NCBI RefSeq assembly: GCF_009882985.1
Contig: NZ_WTUZ01000019.1
Location: forward strand, 1-34,142
Source of the DNA: Paenibacillus silvestris
GTDB taxonomy: Bacteria; Bacillota; Bacilli; Paenibacillales; NBRC-103111
Direction of reading: 5' to 3'
DNA length: 34,142 nt
Shown: positions 28,101 through 34,142 of the stretch, piece by piece
Layout: every line of letters starts with the position of its first letter
How positions within the stretch are numbered: position 1 is the first letter of the stretch
Notes under the pieces: model-generated
What the model saw: the letters and a program-made list of their open reading frames with translations, nothing else
Told to the model about the DNA's origin: nothing
The model's database searches: none
Translations under genes and position numbers: made by a program

Positions 28101-30376
28101 AGCACAATATCTCTACTCGCGCCGATTGGATCAGTTAGCTTTGCTGTGTACGTCAACGTCACCGAATTGGCTGCGCCTGGTTGTATGGAAGGAATTTCAT
28201 TGAATTTGATCAACGTGTCTGTCTGTGTATAGTCTGGACTAACCGGCAAGTTCTGCAAGCCATCCGCTAACTTATCTGTCAGCTTGACATGGTAGGCCGG
28301 TGTATATCCATTGTTCGTTAGTTTAATTGTAACTAGAACCGATTCATTTCCGTGAAGATCCGTCGTTTTGCTCACTGTGCGCGTTATGCTCACATCAGGT
28401 TCTACATAAGCTAATTCAACTTCCTTACGTTTGCTTTCAACAATACCTTCTGAATTTTCATAGGTAAGAACAACTAGGTTTTTAGCACCTTTGTCCTTTT
28501 TGACGTAACTGGTATCGTCTTGAATCCGCACTTTTACCTCAGTGTCAAGTTGGCTAATCTGACCCTCGACTAGATCCGTATCGCCAAAATCCCACACCAG
28601 GGCATGCATAGCTTCTTCGTATGTAGGCGTTATTTCGTTAATTTGATAACTGTTAAGTGGGCCTTCCAACAACGTGCCGAGAGGTAGATAGTCATATAGC
28701 TTGACATTGTGTTGTTTCGCCTGCAGTCCCACAGCGTCGTAAGCCACTCTAAAACTAGCCGTGTCACCTACGGTTACCGCCTGCTTCAGCTCGTTAACCG
28801 GCTGGCCCCCCACGATGGTTCCATCATTCACTTTAACGATTTTCTCACTCACACTAGGCGTCGTCACGTGAACTTCGGTTGAATCGGAATCGGTGACCGC
28901 CCCAGACGAATCGGATGCACCGCTTACCTCTGCCTTATTGACCAGAACGTCCGCTGCTACTACATTGCTTCCACCGGATTTAGCAACCTTCCAAGTCGAT
29001 CGAACGGTGGCTTCATATGTAATCGTGTACTCACGATCCGCAGCCCTTGTGTAGTCCATATCGCCTAGCGTCCACGTTAAAACTGTAGTTCCATTTCCTG
29101 AACCCGTTTTCGTGAGATCTGGAGATATTGTTCCATTGGTTGCATTTCGGACTAAGACCGAACCATCGACGAAGTCCTGCCCATCACCCAGCGTATCTTT
29201 CACGGTAATCCCTGTTACAGGTACGTACTCGTTTACTTTGACACGCAGCGTGTATACAAGCCTGTCATTGTATCCGACATCACTTCCTGCTGAAGAACCT
29301 GCTTTCTTCTGAACACCTTTATAAATTACGATATCTCGCGCTGTAATCTTATGGGTTACAGACCCCGAATAGGGTTGACCATCCACGATAGCACTATAGT
29401 CAAACTTATCATCCTTCTGTGTGCCATGCTGCATTATATGATTGCCTGCATCCGTATTCAAAAAGGCTGCCTGATAACTAAACGTTTTCTTACCTTTTCC
29501 GTCCTCACCTGCCACAGTAAGTGCTGGAAGCGTCCAGTTCGCGGTGCGTTCGCCATTGCTAACCGATTGTGTCGGCGTTCCGGTTTGACCTTCAAAACCA
29601 TAAAGCTCTATTGCCGCATCCGTTTTCTCTTCAAACAATGTAAATGATGTAGAGGACCGTGCATTGTTAACCATTTCGATCTTGTAAGGAAGTTCTCCCC
29701 ACTCTGAGCCTCCCGCTGGGGGTGTAGCATCAGGGCCCGCTCCCTTCACATTCTTCACATTATCGATAATACGAATGGAAAAAGGTGTGACCTTGATTGC
29801 TTTGCTCCATGTCTTGGTAGGCAGCGCAGCGTCATAGTATACGTTACGGGCATCTCTGCTCGCAAAAAGTCGAACCGTTGGCGTCAGAAAAGTTCCAAAC
29901 GGAACCAGACCACTGCTATTTGCTTTCCTATAGTTATTGGAAACTTTGATTTTCACAGGGAAATCGAAGCTTTCCCCGGCAGCGATATCTTTGATATCTT
30001 TCCAGAAAGCCGTAATGGTTCCTGTACCGCTATCCGTTACTACCGTACTCGGACTCATATCCGATGCCAGTTCAAGGCCGTCCGGCAGTATCACTTCAAC
30101 GCCAACGTTGAAGGCCATTTCTCCTGGAGCTTTATTATGGGCATGGACCAGAATTTCCGTATCGCGCCCTAGTACAGCTTCCGTTAATTCTTTCTTTTGT
30201 TGTCCATCCAGATCATTAGGATCTGCATCGTACCCGGTTACACTGAACTCATCGAGTTTATTTCCATCAAATGCATTGGTCGGTGCAGCCTGCACCGCAC
30301 CAAGCATACCGCCAATTAACTGGATGACCAGCATTAGCGACATCAGGATTGCTACTTTCTTCCGATAACGCAGCAT
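22166..30376 (-). CDS. Giant secreted multidomain surface protein with DUF11-like modules and three SLH repeats (2736 aa)
   Basis: Signal peptide at 1-30 (MLRYRKK, hydrophobic core, then GAVQA). Residues about 40-1616 are a chain of some eleven beta-sandwich modules of DUF11/Ig-like type. From about 513 onward they alternate between two types with a period near 275 residues. Two uncharacterised segments follow (about 1617-1870). Next are a carboxypeptidase-regulatory-like domain (about 1875-1960, ITDAGDQRPIAGAIVTLYNE), a Big_1 invasin-like domain (about 1966-2070, DPSSIVGDGQSTT), two or three further such domains (about 2071-2375), a last DUF11 module (about 2385-2505) and three SLH repeats (about 2520-2715). 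SLH repeats bind pyruvylated wall polymer, so the protein should cover the cell surface. The ATG has GGAGGT upstream. No enzyme motif seen; ligand unknown. Confidence 0.93.
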   Translation of the reverse strand: MLRYRKKVAILMSLMLVIQLIGGMLGAVQAAPTNAFDGNKLDEFSVTGYDADPNDLDGQQKKELTEAVLGRDTEILVHAHNKAPGEMAFNVGVEVILPDGLELASDMSPSTVVTDSGTGTITAFWKDIKDIAAGESFDFPVKIKVSNNYRKANSSGLVPFGTFLTPTVRLFASRDARNVYYDAALPTKTWSKAIKVTPFSIRIIDNVKNVKGAGPDATPPAGGSEWGELPYKIEMVNNARSSTSFTLFEEKTDAAIELYGFEGQTGTPTQSVSNGERTANWTLPALTVAGEDGKGKKTFSYQAAFLNTDAGNHIMQHGTQKDDKFDYSAIVDGQPYSGSVTHKITARDIVIYKGVQKKAGSSAGSDVGYNDRLVYTLRVKVNEYVPVTGITVKDTLGDGQDFVDGSVLVRNATNGTISPDLTKTGSGNGTTVLTWTLGDMDYTRAADREYTITYEATVRSTWKVAKSGGSNVVAADVLVNKAEVSGASDSSGAVTDSDSTEVHVTTPSVSEKIVKVNDGTIVGGQPVNELKQAVTVGDTASFRVAYDAVGLQAKQHNVKLYDYLPLGTLLEGPLNSYQINEITPTYEEAMHALVWDFGDTDLVEGQISQLDTEVKVRIQDDTSYVKKDKGAKNLVVLTYENSEGIVESKRKEVELAYVEPDVSITRTVSKTTDLHGNESVLVTIKLTNNGYTPAYHVKLTDKLADGLQNLPVSPDYTQTDTLIKFNEIPSIQPGAANSVTLTYTAKLTDPIGASRDIVLKDATWTYYGQNNTSAGVINRPYSGQEITTTTLTAAGPTIMKTVEDTSGTKTSLKPGDWVVYKVEVKVPTNNVAYSPSVEIEIPSNEAYLATYTGYDSETDTGTGALTVDTSTAGYIKFAGMAEVPGATYTYYVKANVKKINAGTSVSESSGATFRWNAEASGSNKSLSVQNTEKPTVTIKAPQLEINLTPSTTSMKAGDTKAYTVTVKNKGLNPAYNFTPTVTLPAGFSYESGDGTATGLTRTFPEVLVLANNDEQTYTFTARLDNVKGSGSTQSIQASTGDYYSLPAGGAKYDYVAGLATVEVPRVTITNVITATSSGDISKIRPGDTVDYQVEVTIPDGTIAYDVVVEDVVDSLGSNFSITNPGNFTVAGNKLTKVLNNSETDASTGVKVLTYTFQVQAKAGVFASGEVVPYKTTAVAKWHKQSGSDPAQTADAVTSIAIMQPKLTIDPVAIADTKFSKTNTEITVEFELNNVGNATAYKPSVEVKLPSELNVKPGSISDSGSLSGGDTLTWSALSDLAVSGKKKVTFIVTTKPEVVPGTTGITINGKITGYESRETTPVAIYTPVVSLPQVLSVDVLTVSASIKESTNNSTTTVRPGDEVTYLLSVDQPLNTTSYHVNLDSLSGLVQQEIISVGKVDGSSITDIPKVGNKYPLSQITGDASPTVPSAQYQIVTRLKTDGPTGAYFAQFTPKLDYQTADTAGAPRTISAGMLSVNVVQPDISLLLSSVKPARPDGSIPFDTASEELLFTMKLTNNGQSTAFNPFTAIQLPTGVHISWADPRATVSGSTYDLTWESMPIQPGSSSELQFKVQADNATVVSSVYGVRYTLNEYYSLPSKGGKQYEELSSNLINAVVLGQHTLNTAPDQTVKAAQAATFPHIVTNTGAGVDLFKLEVNTPFATDVVVNGQVVATWAFDQGQWKWTFISPDVNQGGVPGFTLNAGQQQALQLVVHVPEGTPYDNDHPHLIGLKASAIGSGNQESIQDKLYVVGDPLDGWAGSQPRSPWTEPVLAPGDPLKLSAVSSNDVQRVEAVYLHGSHSEVIQFVLTNPDTFITDGHKEWKNVLTRLPDDILGNLTSESFKLTFIGYDAAIGGHDIQTDAPAGAFGGNNGFTVKNAIEIIGTITDAGDQRPIAGAIVTLYNEDASHVEIAKTTTDASGGYNFGQRPAARYSIVVQAENYAEASKTFYAIPSTVGSNQVIVDAELSQYRLVLKADPSSIVGDGQSTTILTAVVLDQTGQPLSNVHVNFSAPVGTFVGGSTAITNEKGEAKVTFKSAVIEGIISERFPIQAIADDSPRDLHAKAQIIMTFEPASIVGTVTEMIDGVVTPVNGAHVVITANFDANPDIDFTGEAYTVTKDTYQGYYKIAIPRGGVDYQMQITKPVQIGGHTQLITYTQTITAGAVSGAGHEEFRPTKGASGLIALGNDDQSVGVFPTNMTSKMRVRLLDNSNHEISNAPLQANGTFSMNGLTQGEYKVEISYEVEPGAFIVLNENAQGELSKLKISSDGELNIALELIDPYGKVTDAATGAVIEGAHVELYYADTPRNATGGKIKHTLVPLPILAGFQPNENKNPQNTDAAGDYAYMVFSTSDYYVRVTKPGYVTYVSPTISVEYAIVRHDLQMQPESSDSGNLGGSVVLPGQTDLSVHLFSDKANYGEDQEITFTVEYSNKTGTLAQGVLVTAQIPTYTTVADVAGGSVNGNTITWTIGDLAANGKGSLTYKVKVLSSALPKAEQNVTNEASISSKTTLVHLEDDKSTLQVMLFSNRYEDSKHTRYIMGYPDLEFKPLRNITRAEVAAIFARIMNLRSTVKGEVLYPDVPVVYWGSEYIEAATRAGLFGGYEDRSFRPDKAITRAELSAVIARYLNLKADASNNLHFSDISTHWAKNEIEEIYRYHIINGYPNGSFQPGQAMIRAEAVTMINRLLHRGPLKNASQSFPDVSPSYWGFEQVEESANTHEYKRNEDGSETLTKLIPEPLW

Positions 30377-30656
30377 GATTTACCTCCACTTTAATTGTTG
30401 TTGCAATCGAAACACCATTTAAACGTTTTATTAATACTCGAACGACTTCACTGAACTCCATGAAATGGGCACCATGCCATAATCAGCAGGCAGATTTTCC
30501 TCTACTCATACAACCATTCTCCATATCTCACCCCATTTTCTTTAACTGTAAATAATCTATTTATAGTTAACCATGATTATAGTCCTATTGGCAATAACTT
30601 TATAGGCCTTATTTCCTAATAAATGTGAAAAACATGTCAGAATTTAGCGGGATAAA
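30377..30656 (-). promoter_or_regulatory. Long upstream region of the giant surface-protein gene, with AT-rich dyad
   Basis: This gap precedes the giant gene and follows the terminator of the LPXTG gene. On the minus strand TATAAT (30576-30581) is a good -10, but no fair -35 lies 16-18 bp upstream, so it may need an activator or another sigma factor. Directly downstream, 30542-30570 is a 13-bp inverted repeat TTAACTGTAAATA / TATTTATAGTTAA with one mismatch and a 3-bp centre, placed where transcription would start. The implied leader before the ATG is about 190 nt. I see no convincing gene here. Confidence 0.45.
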
Positions 30657-30696
30657 ACAAAAAAAGCCCTAACAGCGAATGAGCTGTTAAGGCTTT
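30657..30696 (-). terminator. Rho-independent terminator of the LPXTG adhesin gene
   Basis: On the minus strand AAAGCCTTAACAGC pairs with GCTGTTAGGGCTTT (one U-G pair) around a 6-nt loop (30663-30696) and is followed by a run of T residues. It lies 9 bp after the adhesin stop codon and separates the two surface-protein genes. Confidence 0.9.
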
Positions 30697-30705
30697 GTAT
30701 CAACT

Positions 30706-33700
30706 TTAATGTTTACGCCATCTTCTCCGTAAGAGGAAGCCTAGAAGAATGAGCGCCACACCGGCTATTTTCACAGCCGTGTGACTGGATTCACCGGTCA
30801 CTGGGAGTGTCTCCTGCTGCTGTCCTTCTGCCGTCGTCGTTGGCTCTGGACTGACCGAAGGCGCAGGCCCGTTTGATGGAACAGGCGTTGGGCTCGGCGT
30901 AAGACCAGGACTTGGGCTTGAACTAGGTCCTGGGCTTGGTGAACTGGACGGAGTAGGTGACACACTTGGCTTCGGTGATGTTGAAGCACTCGGAGTCGGA
31001 TCTGGATCATTCGTTGATGTATCGTTATCTGGCGGGTTAGTTGGCGTGCTGGTTGGTGGATTAGACGGCGTGCTGGTTGGCGGGTCGGTAGCCTTGGTAT
31101 TGGTTACAGTTATCAAATAATTCTCACCCGAATTTAAAGAAACGGGGTATTCCTTAGCAGCATCTAGAGCATACCCAGCAGGCGCTGCACTCTCCTTCAC
31201 AACATAATTGCCCTTCAACAGGCCGGTGAAATTAGCAATTCCATTTTCATTCGTGGTCACTGTACCAATCCGATCCAATGTCCTGTCAGTCTTGCGGTAC
31301 AAGTCAAAGGTTGCTCCTTTGAGCAATACGGTGTTATTCGACGCATCCACCTTTTTGACAGTGAGCGAACCCCTTACTCCACTGCCTGTGCCGGAACCGC
31401 TCGAAACGCCAACAATAACATTTTGCTCGGTTTCTGTTGTGATTGTCGTTACATTTTTACCACTCAAGCTAACTTTATTGGAAACAGTATCCTTATCATT
31501 AGCCACGATGAGTGATTGGTACTCCAAAATGTAGGCGGAATTGATAGGGTTCACAAACTGCAGCCGGAATGTTTGTTTACCGCTCGTATCCGTATTGACA
31601 ACTAGTGTATAGTCGACTTCCTTGGTTAACTCTACCCCTTTAGTGACATTTCCACTTGTATCTACGATCGTTTTAAATAGATGGAACGTATCAAGCAGCA
31701 GCAGTTGATTTACCGTAGGGGTATCTATTAATGCAGCGTCACTCAAAGTTGATTGTCCCTGGTTAATCGTGATCGTCCAATTAATTTTGTCACCGTTTTG
31801 CAAACCTTTCTTGCTGACGTACTCGCCTCCATGTGGAATGTTAACGGATGCTGTTAGATCCTTCGACACGGGTTTATCCGCATCGAATAGTTTGGCCGTA
31901 TTGTTCACTGTACTTTGGTTAATAAGCAAGCCAAGGCCACTCGTTTTAAAAACGACATAATACGGCTCTGAAATCGGCTGCTTAAATGCCAGAATGAGCT
32001 TATTGTTAGCATCTACATGGTAGTCATAGCTGAGACGGTCTACAATCGACCCTATCGTGGTTACGCCATTCGCTAGGACTTTCATCCTGTAGACGTTAAA
32101 AGTAATGGAACCGTCGGAGCTCTCAACCAACTTTTGATTTGATTCTAAAAGATCCTCGAGCACGGCCGCTTCAAGTGGTTTACTGTTGTAATTAAACCCA
32201 ATATTCCATGTGATTTGTTTTGAATTTAGATCATACGTTCCATTTTTAAACCCGTTGTTCTTCACTTCATCCTTAGGTACGAACGTTGTCGTGACTGTTT
32301 TGGTATACGCGACCTCAGAACGATAAGTCCAGTCTAATTTAACCCTATTAGGAAATTCAGTTGTGCTGTTCTCAGATTGTATCCAATCCAGATTAAACTC
32401 TGCTTTGTAGGTAATTAAGGTAGGTTTGGTGAGCGTATTTGCAAAAGTAATTTTGAAGCCTTCACCTGGGGATACTGGACCATCCACTGTATACTCTGTT
32501 GCATCTAGTATAGTATCACCATGTTTAATAACCAATGTACCAGGAATGAAGTGGAGTCCTTTGTTCGGAAACGTATCCGCCACAACGACGTTTCTCAGTT
32601 CCTGGCTATCCTCGTTAATCTTGATATTCCACACAACCGTATGAGCTCCATAGTCTACGGCACCAAAAGTCTTGGCAAGGACCCCTTGAATAATTGGTCG
32701 TGTGATCGTTTTAACTGTTCCGCTCCCACTAGTAACTTGGTTGGAAATAGTAGCATTATTAATAACGGGGCTGCTTGCCTTCGTCTTATAAATGATTTTA
32801 TAAGCCGACGTAATATCGTGATTAAACTCCAGTTTGAACCCATTTTTGGAAGGTTGCGATAATGTCGTCAGTGTATATTCTGTAGCAGGCAATTCGACTC
32901 CCAACGTTTCATCGCCAGAGGAATTGAACGTTACAGGGTACACATGCATAGAATCAGACACCAATGCTTGGGTGTCATTGAATAAGTCAGCTAATGTTGC
33001 TTGCTCCTTCGCAATCGTCACTTCGTTATAGTTATACTTGATTGTCCATCCAATGGTCTGGGTACTAGGATTGTATTCTGAATCAGGTGAAATCTTATCA
33101 AGCGGGATTCCATGCTTGACTTCAACCGTTGCAGAAGCCTCGACAGCGGTTTTATTACTTCCTGATAACGTTGCTGTATTCACAAAAGGCCCTTTAGATT
33201 GATCATTAATTGACGTCGTGTATTGAATACGGTAGGCAGAAAGAATAGGGCTGTTTGTAAAATGTATGGAAAGATCACGCCCATCTGTACTCATCGTATA
33301 CTTGCTGCTATCCACCAATCCCCCTTGCACCATTGTACCGTCCAACTTCACATCCAAATCGTAAACAGCAACAGTTAATGGAACATCCAACCCCGAAGGA
33401 ATAGGGTCTGTTACGACCGCTTGCGATATGGAGTCCATCGACTTGTTCACATCAACGGTCCAGTCAATCTGCTTCGCATTAAAACCGTTAGCCATACCAG
33501 CTTTACTTATGGTAGAGGGAACATCCGGCCTGAAAACGAGCGTAAATACCTGTTCTCCCGAATGGATAGGGATCGTAATAATTTGTGTTGTGCTTCCAGT
33601 TATTCGACTTTTATTAAACAGGGTATTGATCGAGAGGGTCCCTCTCACATTATCATGGCTTTCAATAAAATTATTAAATGTAATGATGACTTGTCTGCTG

Positions 33701-34059
33701 TCCTTGTTTACCTGAAAAGTTCCAACTTGATCGTCACCAGTAGTTAAAGTCCCGCCCACGTTATTAAATAACAAGAATTGCTCTGGCAGCATAAACGTAT
33801 AGGTGTCGCCTGCGCGGTAACTATGACCATCCGGCAAAGACCAGGTATAGTCCAGCTTTACTTTAGCGCCCTGATCGTATACGTTTCCCGTCACGATTTG
33901 TCCCGCGCTGTCGTAAACAACCATCGTCACACTTTCCAAAATGTTATCGGAGATTTCAGTAGCACTTGCTTTGGTTGAAACGCCGACGGCATACAAGCAC
34001 TGCATGAAGACTAATAAAATGACGAGTAGCAGCTTCAATTCCTTCTTCAACATGTTCAT
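30706..34059 (-). CDS. LPXTG-anchored adhesin with collagen-binding-like repeats and a CnaB-type domain (1117 aa)
   Basis: Wall-anchored surface protein. Signal peptide about 1-36 (KKELKLLLVILLVFMQ core, ending ASA). An N-terminal adhesin-type beta domain (about 37-178) is followed by five repeats of about 140 residues (starting near 181, 319, 461, 600, 745). Each opens with a K..N..IxWxI core and closes with a segment like SAYKIIYKT, as in collagen-binding-domain arrays. One CnaB/SpaA-like domain (about 895-990) follows, with K in VKKVD, E in VVKES and N in VTNTK, the usual isopeptide triad. A Pro/Ser/Thr stalk (about 990-1082) precedes LPVTG (1085-1089), a membrane helix and RRRWRKH. Start at 34059 is chosen for GGAGGG; an upstream in-frame start at 34092 lacks a ribosome-binding site. 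The natural ligand is unknown. Confidence 0.92.
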   Translation of the reverse strand: MNMLKKELKLLLVILLVFMQCLYAVGVSTKASATEISDNILESVTMVVYDSAGQIVTGNVYDQGAKVKLDYTWSLPDGHSYRAGDTYTFMLPEQFLLFNNVGGTLTTGDDQVGTFQVNKDSRQVIITFNNFIESHDNVRGTLSINTLFNKSRITGSTTQIITIPIHSGEQVFTLVFRPDVPSTISKAGMANGFNAKQIDWTVDVNKSMDSISQAVVTDPIPSGLDVPLTVAVYDLDVKLDGTMVQGGLVDSSKYTMSTDGRDLSIHFTNSPILSAYRIQYTTSINDQSKGPFVNTATLSGSNKTAVEASATVEVKHGIPLDKISPDSEYNPSTQTIGWTIKYNYNEVTIAKEQATLADLFNDTQALVSDSMHVYPVTFNSSGDETLGVELPATEYTLTTLSQPSKNGFKLEFNHDITSAYKIIYKTKASSPVINNATISNQVTSGSGTVKTITRPIIQGVLAKTFGAVDYGAHTVVWNIKINEDSQELRNVVVADTFPNKGLHFIPGTLVIKHGDTILDATEYTVDGPVSPGEGFKITFANTLTKPTLITYKAEFNLDWIQSENSTTEFPNRVKLDWTYRSEVAYTKTVTTTFVPKDEVKNNGFKNGTYDLNSKQITWNIGFNYNSKPLEAAVLEDLLESNQKLVESSDGSITFNVYRMKVLANGVTTIGSIVDRLSYDYHVDANNKLILAFKQPISEPYYVVFKTSGLGLLINQSTVNNTAKLFDADKPVSKDLTASVNIPHGGEYVSKKGLQNGDKINWTITINQGQSTLSDAALIDTPTVNQLLLLDTFHLFKTIVDTSGNVTKGVELTKEVDYTLVVNTDTSGKQTFRLQFVNPINSAYILEYQSLIVANDKDTVSNKVSLSGKNVTTITTETEQNVIVGVSSGSGTGSGVRGSLTVKKVDASNNTVLLKGATFDLYRKTDRTLDRIGTVTTNENGIANFTGLLKGNYVVKESAAPAGYALDAAKEYPVSLNSGENYLITVTNTKATDPPTSTPSNPPTSTPTNPPDNDTSTNDPDPTPSASTSPKPSVSPTPSSSPSPGPSSSPSPGLTPSPTPVPSNGPAPSVSPEPTTTAEGQQQETLPVTGESSHTAVKIAGVALILLGFLLRRRWRKH

Positions 34060-34112
34060 AATTCCCTCCATTCCTATGAGTGTGTAGACCAAAGAAAAAT
34101 TTCAACTCACCT

Positions 34113-34129
34113 TGATACAAAATGTATCA
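34113..34129 (-). promoter_or_regulatory. Perfect palindrome upstream of the LPXTG adhesin gene
   Basis: TGATACAAAATGTATCA has two perfect 7-bp arms around AAA and lies 54-70 bp upstream of the adhesin ATG, in the expected promoter region. It looks like an operator for a dimeric regulator. TACA/TGTA half-sites recall BlaI/MecI-type boxes, but the 3-bp centre differs from what I remember for that family. No clear -35/-10 pair is visible before the window ends. Confidence 0.45.
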
Positions 34130-34142
34130 GAAAATGCAGCAC

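Noticed and set aside
30483..30524. A 13-codon open frame with GGGGTGAG upstream in the leader of the giant gene
   Set aside because: It could be a leader peptide, but it is very short and I see no codon run or attenuator structure that would give it a role.
31020..31085. Short tandem DNA repeats of about 24 bp in the LPXTG gene
   Set aside because: They encode the PPTSTP-type wall-spanning stalk. Repetition is normal there and not a CRISPR or mobile element.
30713..34092. Start of the LPXTG adhesin 11 codons further upstream (34092)
   Set aside because: That start has no ribosome-binding site, while GGAGGG stands directly before the ATG at 34059, which begins a normal signal peptide.

Overview
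The window reads as a chromosomal segment of a Gram-positive, low-to-mid GC, spore-forming Bacillales bacterium, most likely Paenibacillus or a close relative. The basis is gene order and content. All recognised genes lie on the minus strand and follow the Bacillus subtilis order yabS-yabT-tilS-hpt-ftsH-coaX-hslO-yacD-cysK-pabB-pabA-pabC-folP-folB-folK-yazB-dusB-lysS-rrn. A nadA-nadB-nadC block sits between ftsH and coaX, and S-layer-homology (SLH) surface proteins are present. The genus is an inference; no database was searched.

Layout, read in the direction of transcription (high to low coordinates). (1) 34.1-30.7 kb: an LPXTG-type adhesin with five collagen-binding-like repeats, one CnaB-type domain, a Pro/Ser/Thr wall stalk and an LPVTG sorting signal. 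(2) 30.4-22.2 kb: a 2736-residue secreted SLH protein made mostly of DUF11-like beta-sandwich modules in an alternating two-type pattern, then carboxypeptidase-regulatory-like and Big_1-like domains, then three SLH repeats. (3) 22.0-18.3 kb: a von Willebrand A (VWA) protein and a membrane-anchored Ser/Thr kinase (YabS/YabT-like, overlapping genes), then tilS and hpt. (4) 18.2-16.3 kb: ftsH with its own promoter and terminator. (5) 16.1-9.9 kb: an NAD-biosynthesis/redox operon nadA-nadB-nadC-coaX-hslO followed by a membrane-anchored parvulin-type foldase. (6) 9.8-8.8 kb: cysK with its own promoter, a possible operator and a strong terminator. (7) 8.7-2.7 kb: a tightly packed p-aminobenzoate/folate operon pabB-pabA-pabC-folP-folB-folK, then a small HTH regulator and dusB. 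(8) 2.7-0.4 kb: greA, from a perfect consensus sigma-A promoter, and lysS, each ended by a hairpin terminator. (9) 0.35 kb to the left edge: the promoters and leader of an rRNA operon and the first ~80 nt of 16S rRNA.

The housekeeping part is ordinary and well conserved. The parts most worth a second look are the 12-kb surface-protein block next to yabS (in B. subtilis the neighbour there is spoIIE), its internal modular architecture and palindromic control sites, a run of nine (G/U)AG triplets across the pabB-pabA junction that resembles a TRAP RNA-binding site, a VWA protein whose motif order looks circularly permuted, and sharply GC-rich blocks inside pabB and nadB. I found no tRNA, CRISPR array, insertion sequence or frameshifted gene.
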